Source of the DNA: Tribonema minus
Taxonomy: Eukaryota > Sar > Xanthophyceae > Tribonematales > Tribonemataceae
Length of the DNA stretch: 64,000 nucleotides
Assembly (NCBI GenBank): GCA_017506865.1
Contig: JAFCMP010000223.1
Location: forward strand, 2,041,468-2,105,467
Direction: 5' to 3'
Shown here: positions 50,401 through 62,614 of the stretch, piece by piece
Layout: each line of letters starts with the position of its first letter
How positions within the stretch are numbered: the stretch's first letter is position 1
Program-made: the position numbers and the translations under genes
Notes under the pieces: model-generated
What the model saw: the letters and a program-made list of their open reading frames with translations, nothing else
Told to the model about the DNA's origin: nothing
Databases searched by the model: none

Positions 50401-51527
50401 ATGGCGGAGTTGGGAGCAGTGAGGTGCGACCAGGATGGCTGCAACCTGTGCGACTTTCTGCCCTGCAGGTGCAGCGCTTGTGAGCGGGTGTTCTGCGATC
50501 GTCACCGATCGCTGGCAGGGCACAGTTGCGTCAAGGCCGATGAATACCTTGCCAAAGTAAGCGCCACTCAATGGACATGCTGCAAGGAATGTGCCCATGA
50601 TTGCCTTACACGACAACGGAACGGTTTGTGCGCCATATGAGTACACAGCTTTAGCAATGAGGGTCACTGCTGGATCTGACTGTTTGGGTCGTGTAGCAAT
50701 GAACGTGACTCCATCAAGTCCTATTCTAGCGCAGCCAGGATCGTGCACAACATCTACAATATGCCAAGTCTGCAAACTTTGCTCCCGCTGCTCGCCTTGA
50801 TCAGCGCCATCTGGCATAGCTTCACCGCTTCTACCCTGCTGCAGCTAAGTCTGAAGTTCACTGACAGACTCTGCTGCAATGCTGAATACGGTTCGCCCGT
50901 GCAATGACCATTTCCATGTGCTGTGTGTGCAACAGCATGCCGGAGCTTTTGAGCCCGAACCCGCGCCGCTCGTCACCAACACCACGGACGAGAGACCCAC
51001 GCAACGCGTCAGCGATGTGTTCAGAGCAGTCACGGCGCGATTTGACACAGAAGGTGACGGCGATGCTGGCCAGGAAGAGACGCACTATGCGGCCAGAATG
51101 CGGACCACTGCGGACGCGCAGCGGGAGCAGCAGCACGCGGCTGCAGTGGATGAGACGCTGAGGAAGGCGAGGGAGGCGCTAGCGCGGTCTTCAAATGCCA
51201 AGGTGAGGTTGACTTGTGTGTCATTGCTCAGCAAAGCATTCCACCAATCACACACGTCATTTTGCATGCTGCGCCTCCATGCTGCGGGTACATGGCAGAC
51301 CTGGTCAGCGCATGCTGACCTGGTCCTGCATACTCTAAGATGTCTTAAACGCTTGAGCATATGCAGAGCACGTTCGTGATCGCGCACCCCCACCATGCCG
51401 ACGTGTCTATTTAGGCACTGAATGCACTGAACAACACAGCATGCCAGCACATACAGCTGCTGCTGCCGCCGCTGCTGCCTACGATCGCTGCAACGCTCCA
51501 CTTGCTGTGCCAACGCGCGGCTGACCG

Positions 51528-51585
<58 letters not shown>

Positions 51586-52514
51586 GCCACACCGCTCAGG
51601 AGAAGCGCGTCGGCGCGCAGGTGCATCGCATGATGTGCAAGTCGCGGTCACGCGGCGATCCCAAGCTGGCCATCGACGACCGCTTTTTCGTAGAGGCGCG
51701 CTGCTGCTGCTGCTGCGCCGCCTCCGCCGATGCCGCCAGCAGCGCCGATGCCGCCGCCGCCGCCGCCGCAGCAGCAGCAGCAGCAGCAGCGCCGCGCAGC
51801 CACTTCCTCTACCTCTCGCGGCTCTGCACCGTGGGGCGCATGCTTGACGCGCTGGAGGCGGCGCTGGCGCACCCTGGCTGTCTCTGCGGCGACAGCGGCG
51901 GCGGCGGGGGGCGCGCACTGGAGCTGATCTGCGAGCGCACGGGTGCGGCGCTGCTGCCGCTGACGGCCGCCCTGTACGAGCTGGCGCCTGCGCTGGAGTG
52001 CTTTGACAGGGTGATCCTCGCGCCGCGCGGCACGGCGCTCGGTGGTGGCGGCAGCGCTCCACCAGAAGTGACGACGCAGGCACGCAACGACACCGCCGCC
52101 GGCGTCGTCACGTCAGCGGCTGCAGGCGATAGCGCTGCCGCCGCTGCTGCTGCCGGCGACCGTCCGCCACCGCCACCTGACGACGACGGCCAACGCGACG
52201 CAGCAGCAGCAGCGGGCGACGCGGCGCCAGAGCCGGCAGGGCCCACCATCACCGTCGCTCACGGCAAGACCTTGTACGCCGTAAGAGTGCAGCTCTCCGG
52301 CACCGGCGCCGGCCACGGTGGTGCCGCGGCTGCGCCGTCCACAGTCTTGGAGCTGAAGCGCGCAATGGAGGCGCTAACGGGCGTGCCCTGCGCGCGCCAA
52401 AAGCTCATGCTCAAGGGCACGCTGCTGAAGGACGAGCAGGCGCTGGGCACGGCGGGCGCGGCCGCCGGCTGCAGGGTGATGATGATGGGGTCTGCAGCGG
52501 CGCGTAAGCCCTGA
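50401..52514 (+). CDS. ZFAND1/Cuz1-like AN1 zinc-finger protein with additional C-terminal ubiquitin-like domain, 445 aa
   Basis: The ZFAND1/Cuz1 family links p97/Cdc48 and the proteasome, and helps clear arsenite-induced stress granules. Three exons: 50401-50556, 50936-51202, 51600-52514; 1338 nt. The AN1 finger has C9, C14, C24, C27, C32, H35, H41 and C43, with [20 protein letters not shown]. Exon 2 is an acidic/Gln-rich linker with a likely coiled coil. Exon 3 opens with [20 protein letters not shown], the start of the family's C-terminal ubiquitin-like domain, which continues past a poly-Ala insertion as [22 protein letters not shown] second, canonical ubiquitin-like module then ends the protein: [39 protein letters not shown]. 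Many family members have two AN1 fingers; I see one. The start is the ATG 10 residues before the first Cys. Confidence 0.85.
51529..51583. repeat. (GCT)18 trinucleotide repeat in an intron
   Basis: An uninterrupted CTG run ends 17 nt before the acceptor of AN1/UBL exon 3, where the polypyrimidine tract would normally be. Confidence 0.95.
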
Positions 52515-52536
52515 TGAGATGTGGGTCTCGGCTTGC

Positions 52537-52537
<1 letters not shown>

Positions 52538-52569
<32 letters not shown>
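52538..52569. repeat. (GCT)10 trinucleotide repeat
   Basis: A CTG run just after the AN1/UBL stop codon, in the 350-bp gap before the ubiquitin-like gene; probably 3' UTR. Confidence 0.9.
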
Positions 52570-52866
52570 GCCTCGTGCGGCGGCCGCCACAGCAGCTCAT
52601 CAGAGGGAGCGCTGCTCAGGTTCCGCAGCGGTGCGCGCCCGGACGCGCCGCGGCGTGGTGGTTTCACAGCCTCTCTCGCAGTGTCGCGCGTCGCGTGGGA
52701 GGTGCCCTTGCGAGCGCGCCGTCACGCTGCTGCTGTTGCTACGCCTGTTGTCTCTGAGCACTGCTGCGCGCCTGTGCGCCCAATCAGCCGCGAGACGCGC
52801 TGTGCTGCGGACACTGCGCTGCTGTCATCTGCGGGTCTGCGACTTCACGCATCAGGCGGCTCAGCC

Positions 52867-54306
52867 ATGCTGCAGCAGCCTGGTGTTGCTTATAGGAATG
52901 TGCAGTCCACGGGAGACCTCTCGTCAGCACCGCAGCAGGGGTCCGCTCTCAGCAAGGCATTACGGCTACGCGGAGGAATGCAGCTGTTCGTCAAGACGCT
53001 CACTGGAAAAACTGTGTCGGTGGATGTGGACCCTGGAGACAGCATTGAGGTGAGCCAGTGACTGAAGTCCTGCGTTCGCCATGAAAAAGGCAATCATACC
53101 ACCAACAATGACAGCATCCCCAGGAGGCAAATAGCTACCTTTGATTTCTGTAGCCTCTTTCGCTTAGTTTGCCATCAAGTGTGGAGCACATTGCTGTGTA
53201 TCAGAGTCAGCACGAGTTTGTGGTAGTGCTGCTGTCAAGTACTGGGCAAATGAACCCGGGTGTGGCCGTCAGAGGGGGTGCTGCAAAAAAGGGTGCCCCC
53301 GGGGCAGTGGTCGTTGCCGTTTAGGGGGAGGGGAAGGGGATGGGGGGGAAGCTGGCTTGATGCGTGCTGGCAAGATAAGCTTGGCGACGCCCCTACTGTT
53401 TGCCACTCACACCACTCCATGGCACGGCATGGGGTATTTCAAACGCTCCAACGCCTTCGCTATAACCTGCACGCTTGTGCTGGTATGTACAAATGATGAT
53501 GCGGCAGGGGGTCCACAGGCAGGACCTCCTGCGATGGATGAAACTCTGCAGGTGCTGCTGGTGCAGCAGTACGCTGCTGGTATAACTAACCTGCGACCTG
53601 CAGCAGTGTCATGTATTGCAAGTTGCACCTTTGCATTGTGTACATGTAGCACCTCTCGGAAGCACCCAAACGTACGTCACATATGCATGGCAAATGACAT
53701 TCAGGCCTTGGTGCCGCTTTGGGGGGACTCGTGTTTTGTTTGCTCAAAGCTGATGTGCTGCAAGCCCCGCAGCTCGCTTACATTTCAGGTGGCGTTTGGC
53801 GGTACAGGGGGGTGCTTACTCCTGCACACGCATATGCTATGACTAGCAACTGAGCTACCATAACATTGTTATATCAACCTCGTTGTTGTTACGACGACCT
53901 CAATCACTGCACTGGCCAACTTTGAGGATACTCTATGGTTCTCAACTCCAATACTCACAGTCGCTGGTTCAGCAGCATCAATCGCCACCTGGCCAATTTG
54001 GAGGATACTCAATGTCCTTTACCCCAGGTACGCGCGGTACCTGGCTGAGCAGCACCAATTGCCAACATGCACCTGATTTCACCGCACCGCGTGCCGTCTC
54101 CCCCGCAGACTCTCAAGCACAAGATCCAGGAGAAGGAGGGCACCCCCCCCGACCAGCAGCGCATCATATTCGGCGGCAAGCAGCTGCAGGGAGGCGAGAA
54201 GACGCTGGGCGACTTTGATCTGGAGGATGGAAGCACACTGCACCTGGTGCTCAGGCTCAGGGGCGGACCCAGGCGGCAATGGCGAAACCACTGGGTGCAG
54301 AAGTAG
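52867..54306 (+). CDS. divergent ubiquitin with leader ending LRLRGG and a C-terminal tail, 126 aa
   Basis: Exons 52867-53049 and 54109-54306. A 37-residue leader ends in SKALRLRGG, directly followed by [20 protein letters not shown] and the rest of a ubiquitin fold ending [10 protein letters not shown], then a 12-residue tail [12 protein letters not shown]. Deubiquitinases that cut after RGG could release the leader and the tail, leaving a 77-residue modifier. Lys at 6, 11, 27, 29, 33 and 48 and the Leu8/Ile44/Val patch are kept. One residue is inserted near position 53, and the Lys63 position is acidic (LEDG). About a third of residues differ from canonical ubiquitin, so this is not a standard polyubiquitin unit. 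The start at 52867 is the only in-frame ATG upstream; starting at the MQLF methionine (52978) is possible. Confidence 0.82.
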
Positions 54307-56899
54307 TTGGAGATGGCAGGCAGCTTGTATTCCGGGGTGTGAATGGTGAGGGGTAAGCAGCTGTGGAGACGCGCTGCAGGGGGCACACACGCATAGCATA
54401 ATAACAGGCGTTGTACCATTTTTTTCTGAACCTGTTGTGAGAGCGCGTGCGCTGCTTGGCTTTGCTGGAACATCTCAATTGGTTGTCGTAGACAGCACCT
54501 GATGACACTTTTGTGTTCGTGCTACAAACTGCGATCCAAGTAGGCCTCAGGCGTCAGTGTTCCTCCAGTGCAGTGCACACGAGAAGTGTTGCACGCCATT
54601 GATGTGCTCGCCTGCACAGCTATCAGGGCGCATTGAATTGCGTGCGCTTCAACTGCTCAAACTTCAACTTCAAGCGCCACTTTGCTGGCGCTTATCCCAT
54701 CTACTGCAAGTGCATGCACTCGGCGCTTTGTGTTCTGTCACGGGTAATGGCATCATCACGAGCCGCTTATGGAAACAATTCAGAAGATCATAGAGCTCTA
54801 GGTGACAAGGTGTGGGTAGCCGCCAGTGCCTTATGTTGCCATGGTTTGCATGCAGCATTCCTGGCAGTATCTCGGTCCATCAGACAGACACGTGGCACCG
54901 CATTTGACGCCTACACTCTGTATGGGGGTAGCAGCAGGCAATCAACATATTCTGCAAGGCCGCCTGCACTGCATGATTGGGCAACGGTGGCTACAGCAGC
55001 ACATAATGTAGATGCTGTTCAATTGATGGTGCATGTTTTCATCGGCAGCCTTCAATGTCAGCTTGTGCCGCAAGTTTGTCTACATGTAACATTTCAAGCT
55101 TCTGGCGCAGGATCCTGAAGCAGTTGCCTGACTGGATCATGATACCTTGACCGTACTGTAGCTCGAACGCACGTGGTCTGTGGCAAGAAGGATTGATGTA
55201 ATGCTTGTGTACACCAGGAAGCCCAATGAGTCTTGCCGTGCATCTTGCAAATTGAGTGTGTCTAGCCAGTGTGCCTCTGACGTGCATGTGGTGGCATGAT
55301 GGCAGAGTGCCTTGTGTGGCGCCTGCTTATGCTGTTCCTTACGCCTCACCGTCCCGACAGGTGGAGCGTAGCGGGTCTCATTGCTGGTAAAATGGCCACA
55401 ATACCCCCAGCCAATGTGACCTTTGTTGGAGCTGGAAACGACAAAAAGCGTGGCATGCTTTCAAGACGCTTTCTCAATTTGCTTGCATGAGAACGAAGGT
55501 CCATAGCAAAATCCCTCCAAAGATGCCCATGGAATGTGAGTTCGTGAGGACAACAGCAAGTGTAGTGGCCTTGTGGAGCTCCACATGAAGCCATTAGCGG
55601 TCCACATCTGCATGTTTGTGGCAAATGAATGAGCAGGTTGCAATGCAAAAACAAGGCTGCACAGGGCTGACGAAGAAGGATATGACTCAATGTGGAAGAG
55701 CTGGGTGCTTATTGTTGCTCTGCAATCTTTGAATGAAGCTCTCTCAGGCTTAGTCTCATGGCTGAAACCTACGTGTGTGCAATGCGGGATGCCACACCAC
55801 AACTCTGAATGGACGGAAGTGGCAGTGCGATGCCAGGCACGAAGCTACGCCATGCCATTTCAACTGCTCGGCTATGTGTGCTGCCCGCAGTAGGGAGCAC
55901 GGTCTTGACCAGTGCACAGGTGATGCTGGTAGAGTACCCCTGCTGCGCATGAAACCCCCTGCTCCGCATTGGCATCAACGTAGCAGCCTGTGACAGACAG
56001 AGCCAAGGAACAAGCAGCCATCAGCACAGGTTCTGATCAAAGAAATGGATGAAATTCAAGGCATTTGTGTCTGACCCCTGAATGGCGCCCTCGCCCTGCA
56101 CTGCAGATGTCAGTGCTGTGCTGTACTGAGCAGTGCGACTCCGTGCGCTTTGCCTTGTTTCAACGACACATGCGTACGGCGGCATACGCGCAGCTCTCAG
56201 CTGTGGCAAACCGACAGGCAATCAGAGGAAGCTGCCTCACTACGCTGGCTGTCTGGCTTTGCAAGCCTATACAGTGACCAACAAGTGCACATTTCAGACA
56301 ACAAATAGCGCAATGCTCGCCTGTGCGTCAAAAATTCAAACCACAGAACTGCCATCTGCCATGCAAAAAACATGATGCATGAGTCGCACACAAGATATGA
56401 AGGCCTGTCACCGTGGCAACAGCATGCATGCTAAGTTCACTGCGCCGGCTCACAAACATGTCTGAAGTAGGGGCTAATTGAAACAAGGAGGCGCACTCAC
56501 CTATGGGATGTGCACCGGGGGAAGGGGGCTGGTGGATGCCTCGTCGAATCGCCAGAGGCCATCGCGGGCGCATGGGGGGGGAGGGGGGCAGTCGGAGCCC
56601 AACGCACGCCTCATTCCAGTGCAGGTCGCCAGTGCGAACGTGCAAGAGCCCTGCCATTACAAACGGCGCACAGCCAGATTAGTGAGACAATGCTTTCAAG
56701 ATGCGTGGCAGGTTCGTGGAACTCTGCCTGTGGGTATTACTTTTGTCACACATTGCTGAGCGATATCAGCCCTGTGGCCTTTCTAGGCATGCCACTGGCC
56801 TCCAAATTGACGTCTTCGCTATCGAGCTGGCATCATCGTATGTACGCTTGTGTTAGGTCGTTGTGTAGCGGAATGTGCCCGCTCTGTACCAGCCTGTAA
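54307..56899. other. stretch without an assigned gene
   Basis: Ubiquitin-like gene 3' UTR, then non-coding sequence. On the minus strand at 56640-56515 a segment before a GTGAGT donor reads CARDGLWRFDEASTSPLPPV in one frame, but that frame meets TAG exactly at the donor, so it was not called. Confidence 0.35.
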
Positions 56900-58560
56900 A
56901 GCCTGCATGCGAGCTTACCTGCAAGCTCCATTCTCCTGCTGCCATACTGCACCGGTCTTCATTGTCCTATGCGTCGGCAATGACATACTTATGCCTTCTA
57001 GTAGCGTGCAGTACATCACTGAACACGCATGCTACGAGAGCCTCACGTTGCTACTGAATGACGATACACCCCTGCACAGCTTGCCCGCCGGACACCATGA
57101 CAGCGCGCACTTTTGCCTCTCGGCAAGCAGTGCACGCACTTGTGCGTGGTGTACACTAAGCCTACTGTTGCACACCACACACAAGCACACATTGACAGCT
57201 GAGCAGTAGAGCACAGGAACACCAAGAGGAGCAACCGGCATATCCAGCCAGGTAGTGGGGAGCAACGCGATACCACTGCGGCGGTACACTCGGACCGACG
57301 AAACTGACCAGTTTAAAGCCTGCTCTGATGTGACCAGAGCTGTTACGAACACCGATGCCAGTGCCTGTCAAACCTTCGCGTTGCACATGCAAAGCCCATA
57401 CCTGACCGGTAGCAGCCGCAACACGACGTTGCCCTTCTATCTGTGACTCTATCCTCTACCGCTGCAACTGCTAATGTGTCATCATGCGTACGTACAAGTA
57501 TAGGCTGTGCAAGCCATACGGCCAGACAGCAACAATATGCTAGACGTCCTTCTCTCTCACACAGTAGCACCATATCGCCATGGCAGCACCCTTCTGCCTC
57601 AGTGCTCCACCACTCCCTCCCTGTGTATCATCATATAGCACGCGCGGTCAGCACAGTCAGTCAGCAGCGCGCACCTTTAGACTTACCTCATGCAGCAATG
57701 CTGCGCCAGTCGTGGAAGGATCGTCCTTCACTTACCTCATGTAGCAGCCCCTTCGGGTGTTGAGCACTGTGAGGTGCGTCAAACTTCAACTACAAATTGC
57801 TTCCAACTTTGGTCAGCGACTTGCACTACCACATACTGCGTACACTTACCTCATGGTAGAGTGGTCCATCCGGTTGCTCTCCTGAGGCATGGTTCATGCA
57901 TATGTCAGACAGCCACACAGTACTACACTGTACTGCGTTGGTCACTGATGACTCACCTGTCTGTGTCGCCTGCACCCCAGCTTTCATGAGCCGCTTGCAA
58001 CGTTTGTGAATGACGAACCAGCATCATCACATACTCTAAACAGCCCTCTTCTGAACTGCGCTGCCATTTGAAGCTTCTACAGAAGCGTTCACCTACTCTA
58101 GACTTGTACAAGTACATGGGACACTTGTCTGGTTGTCGCCAGCCGCTTGCGTCCAAGCAGGTGACAGGGTCGATCCGAGGGCAGGTGTATGCCACTGGGG
58201 TCACCCTGGTGAAGATTGTTGCCACTCTGGTGCTGGCTTGATGATGGCACGTGTGGTCTGGGCTGTCTGCCATCTGTGTAGACACCAAAGCGGGCAGAGT
58301 AACGGTCACAGATCAGGAACAAAGACGGGTGGCAATAATGGCAGAGAGCTGCAATTGATGGTGACATGCGCAATTTCGACCCAATATAGTCACAGAAGAA
58401 TGAGACGTGAACCATGGCAAAGATGTGAATTTAATGGTGATTCATGCCCTGCTGACCACATATGGTGACGTCTATCAGACTACAGCCCAGCCCATTGCTG
58501 ACACTGCATACTAGGCGTAAACAGCACTGCGCAGAACACTTGAGACGAAGCTGCGGACGG
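56900..58560. repeat. segmental direct duplication, copy 1
   Basis: Collinear with 59240-60940. Shared blocks include CTCTCGGCAAGCAGTGCACG (about 57118 and 59487), CCATACGGCCAGACAGCA (about 57514 and 59927), ACTTACCTCATGTA (57732 and 60031), and the long block 58120-58280 matching 60575-60770. Copy 1 lacks the ATG-containing segment found at 60420-60469 in copy 2. Identity is patchy, so the duplication is not recent. Confidence 0.75.
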
Positions 58561-59239
58561 AACGATGCAGCACAATGTGCAAGACAGCAGTACGGCCATA
58601 TGCAGGAGATATGCGTCCCATCTCGCATTGCATGGCCATCACTTACTCAGGTAATTTAATGCAACAAGTACGCGTGTCAGTGGAATGCCCAAGAGGCGAG
58701 CGGTGAACACATAATGCACTGATGCCGAGCGCTTGCGAGGGGAACGTAGCAAACTCTTGCACGACCAATCACAACTGCCCCTGCAAAAGGTGGAGCCTGA
58801 CAAACACACTCCATAACATGCAAGAATTTGGAATACACAAATTTGAGGCTCATGTCATCAGCGACTTGCGCATCACCAATGGCAGCAGCAAAGTAGCAGA
58901 ACACAAATGTGAGGTAAGCAGACTAACCTGTGCGCACCGTCAAGGCTGGCTGAGCGCTGATGCCTTCTTCTTCTGTCTTCTTGGCGCTGTCCATTGTAGG
59001 CATGTCATCCCTGTACTGGTAGTTGCACCACCCCTGTCGGACTCACAATCAGCAGAAAGAGAGAGCGACAATGAGTCAGTATGGTGTAACTTCAAGTATG
59101 AATACAATGCGGTATATACTGGCCATTGAAGTTTGAGGGCGCCCATGGCAGCAGTCGAAGCAAGCCAAATGTAAGTGGGGCCATAACTATTCATGAGAGC
59201 GTACAATTTGTGCAAAACTGTAAATAGCGTTGCCGGTCT

Positions 59240-60940
59240 GTCGACATGCTGCAAATGGTCATGTTGATGCCCGCATGTCATCTTACCTGCAAACTCCACA
59301 TTCTCCCGCTGCACCGCCCTTCATCTTCATGTGCATGGACCATGCCATGCTCGTGCCTCCAGGTAGCGTGCAGTACATCACTGATCACGCGTGCTAGAAG
59401 ACCCTGATGCTCCTGCATACTGAATGACAGTACACCCCTGCACAGTTCACCTGCAGGACACCATGATAGCGAGCACTTTTGCCTCTCGGCAAGCAGTGCA
59501 CGCGCTTGTGTGTGGTGTATGTACACTAAGCCTACTGTAGCACACCACCCACAAGGACACTACACAGTTCAAGTAGACAGCCAGACATGACACCAACACG
59601 CCGACCGGCATTCCGCACTGGTGTTGAAAAGGTCACACATGGGGAGCAACACTTCCACTGGCGGGGTTGGATCCGCAAAAGTGCACGCGTAGACTGTCCT
59701 AAGCAGCTTCTCGCCAGATCTGGAATGCCAGAAGAGTAATATCTTCACAGAAGAATGATCCCTCCACTGCAAAGGTCTACGTCAAAGCGCGGTGCTGCTC
59801 ACTAGTTTTCCATGCATGACCTGTACGGGTTTGCTACACGACGTCGAACGCAATATGGTGTATGACGGCTCAGCCACTCTTGATGCGTACATGTCATCAT
59901 AGGTACGTACAGGTATAGTGTGTGCACGCCATACGGCCAGACAGCAGCCATTTGCCACATGTCATCTCCGTCCCAGACCAGCGCACGTCGCGCGCACACT
60001 ACTTACCACAGTCGTTGAAGATTGTCCGCACTTACCTCATGTAACAGCCCTTCAGGTGCGGAGCCATGACGCTACTTGCTTCAAACTTCAACAACAAAGC
60101 GCATTGAACCTACCAATCCTGTACTGCGCCCATGTTTCAGTTCATGGCATCATCCGAAAAATGGACAACAAGCCGTTGCTTCCAACTCGCTGCTTCACCG
60201 TGCAGTAACCACTTACCAGTAGTCCATCCAGTTGCTCTCCTGAGGTATGGTCCATAGGTCAGATAGCCAGACTTGAAGTACTCAAAGATCTCGGGTGACT
60301 CACCTGTCTGCGCCGCCTGCACTCGAGCTGCTGCGTTTGAAAAAGGGAGCGCCTGGGCAAGTGCAAGTTCGAACCCATCGTCATCACATACTCTAGACAG
60401 TCCTCTACGTACTACGTACCTTGTGATGGTGGGTCCGTATCCCTGGTCGTTGAACGCGGTGGTTGCCATGAGAGCACTGCGGACACAGGGCGTCGGCACC
60501 ACTGTAAGCCGTTCTGCGATGCTAACTTTCTGCAAGGGTGTGCACCTACTTCAAGATCATACAAGCAAAGTGAACACTTATCTGGCTGTCGCGAGCAGCT
60601 TGCAGTCACAAGGGCGGGGCGACGTTGACGCGTGGTCAGGTGCATCGCTCTAGTCTTCACCCTGGTGGAGGTTGCTGCCATGTTGGAGCTTGCTTGACGA
60701 TTGTATGCGTGGTCGAGGTCTTGTGTCATCTGTACGGACACACAAAAGCAGGCAGAATCGCGGTCACACACCAATTGAGGTTGTGGTCAACAAAGAGCAG
60801 GAAAGTGCAGTTGATGGTAGCGCGGGTGTAATGACGACAGATGGTCATGTGCGTCACACCAGCCCGTTGCTGACGCTGCAGATCTGCGCACGCACAGAAA
60901 CCTGCGCACAACGCAATGCGACGCGCAATGAACAGAGAAA
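59240..60940. repeat. segmental direct duplication, copy 2
   Basis: Partner of copy 1, in the same orientation about 2.4 kb away. The conserved parts include minus-strand exon-like pieces flanked by consensus splice sites, suggesting that the duplicated unit contained (part of) a minus-strand gene. Confidence 0.75.
60217..60469 (-). CDS. candidate 5' exons of an unidentified minus-strand gene, including a 13-nt microexon
   Basis: ATG exon 60469-60420 (MATTAFNDQGYGPTIT plus a split Arg, donor GTACGT), microexon 60316-60304 (between TGCAG and GTGAGT) and exon 60239-60217 (after CCTCAG, before GTAAGT) join in frame to end ESNWMDYW. The second and third pieces recur in copy 1 at 57969-57957 and 57881-57850 with the same flanking splice sites. 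The continuation is not resolved: the next segment before GTAAGT, about 60044-60031, would give an early stop. Not recognised as any family. Confidence 0.35.
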
Positions 60941-61614
60941 GCCCGTGGCAGCATGTGCGCCGTAGCAGTGCAAACATGTGCAAATGATATGCATTCATTG
61001 CATGTCGGCCTTGAAGCACAGGAAACCCGAGACCTGGCAGTACATCTGCAACAACTTGGCTAATCGCGCGCAGGTCGCCACACCACAGCAGGGCAAGCAA
61101 ACATGTGCTCACGCACGGCGGGGAATGCCTGCTGATAGCACTGACCTAATTCGCTGCTCTCATACCTACGCAGTACAACATGGACATGCGAGCAGAAATG
61201 GCGTATGCGCCACCAGTATCGTTGATTGCAATTGCTCTATGCTGCTTTTACTACTGGTAGGCATGTAGTCAGATGGCATGTGGCGTTTGCTCAGCAACTG
61301 CCGCAGTCACCTTGCATGTCCTCACAATCCAATAATACCAGATGCACTGTGTGAGCATGCCGCAGTCTACCATGGTTATGTGAATTTGCACAGCTTACCT
61401 AAGCACATCGTAGCTTCGCTTCCCTCCTTGGGTACTTCCTCAGCACCTTCAACGTGGTTTTTGGACAGCGTTGTCTTCTCCTCTGCCGCCCCCCAGGTTC
61501 TCTCAAATGGCAGCGGTTGCCTTCCCCAGGTCTTTGCGTCGTCGCTTCAGGACGGCCCATAGCAGCTGCTGGCTGCGGATGATGCAGACCAGCCGTGAGC
61601 AGACAGCAAGGTAC

Positions 61615-61756
61615 CCGGGGGGAGAGCGGTGCATGGGATGCGGTTGAAGTCAAAGCCCAGCTCGGCACGGATGGCGGGGGACAGCCCGTGGGCATATGCG
61701 CGTATGAAGCAGCCTTGCATGACTGCGCAGCGAACCAGAACGCCGATCAGTCGCCG
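61615..61756 (-). CDS. probable internal exon of an unidentified gene
   Basis: Between CTCACTCAG and GTACCT the minus strand has one frame with strong GC3 bias: RRLIGVLVRCAVMQGCFIRA, then YAHGLSPAIRAELGFDFNRI and PCTALPPG. The exit phase is 1; a downstream segment at 61572-61503 (LLWAVLKRRRKDLGKATAAI, then TGA) looks like a terminal exon but is out of phase, so the model is incomplete. A further biased stretch (LWLLCAGRHHELTAAAWLKH) lies upstream near 62080-62000. Confidence 0.35.
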
Positions 61757-62419
61757 CTGAGTGAGAGCGCACGAAGCAGGCGCGGCGGGTGATTTGATTG
61801 TGAATTCCGCCGAAACCACGATGCGATGCGCAGACTCAGCTGCACACGGTGTGCGGAGAGACCATGGACACAACAAGTCTGACGCAGCTTTTGGCTTACC
61901 TCAGCAGTGTCCTTGCGTGGCTAGGGTGCTCGCAGGCACGTGCGCTCCGCCCTTGCTAATGTGACAGTTGGAGAATTTTTGGTACCAGCTCGGCTCAGGG
62001 CGGTGCTTCAGCCAGGCCGCTGCCGTCAATTCGTGGTGTCTGCCGGCGCAGAGCAGCCAGAGCCTGGCGCCCAGGCAGTGCGTGGCAACGTGGTGGGTAT
62101 CGTGTGTGCGAGCTGCCCCGTTACCCCGTTGTGAAGTTCACGCAGTTAGTTCAAGTTTGATGTTTGCATCACTGTTTTGATAGGGCAGCGGCAGATACAG
62201 TTTGCACATGCTTTCAGCAGACTTGTGCAGCACTTGTGCGACAGTCAACTCTTGACTCGGGCAGCACTGTGTCTGGCACATGACGTGCAGGGGAAGGATG
62301 GAAGACCAACTCAAAACACACACTGCAGCTAACAATTTGACATTTCGCCGTTTGAGCCGCCAGCAGCATGCAGAGGGCGCAGGCCCTGACATGAAAAGGA
62401 ACAGCATCCATTTAAATGA

Positions 62420-62614
62420 CTAAATGACCGTCATGAACACGCAGCCGGTCCTCGCTTCCGCAAGCAACGCGTCCAGAACTCTCTGCTGGTGAGGCGTCCA
62501 AACGCTTGCCGCGCGTGCGTCTCTGCACGCGACCTTCTGGCGCAGCATCTCGCGCGGCAGCGACACGTCCGCCTGCGCGTCAGGATGCAAAGCAGCGAGC
62601 AACGGCACACGCAT
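62420..62614 (-). CDS. possible terminal exon or small ORF, 64 codons
   Basis: ATG-to-TAG open frame with coding-like codon use reading MRVPLLAALHPDAQADVSLP, then MLRQKVACRDARAASVW and VLDALLAEARTGCVFMTVI. An internal acceptor (GACGCGCAG before GCGGACGTG) suggests it may be the last exon of a longer gene. No family recognised. Confidence 0.3.
   Translation of the reverse strand: MRVPLLAALHPDAQADVSLPREMLRQKVACRDARAASVWTPHQQRVLDALLAEARTGCVFMTVI

Noticed and set aside
50135..50422. Plus-strand ORF with a signal-peptide-like start (AAAAVFCGGIVVAGLAPLAA)
   Set aside because: Antisense to MgtC-like exon 1, whose splice phase fits the family; it also runs into the AN1 gene out of frame.
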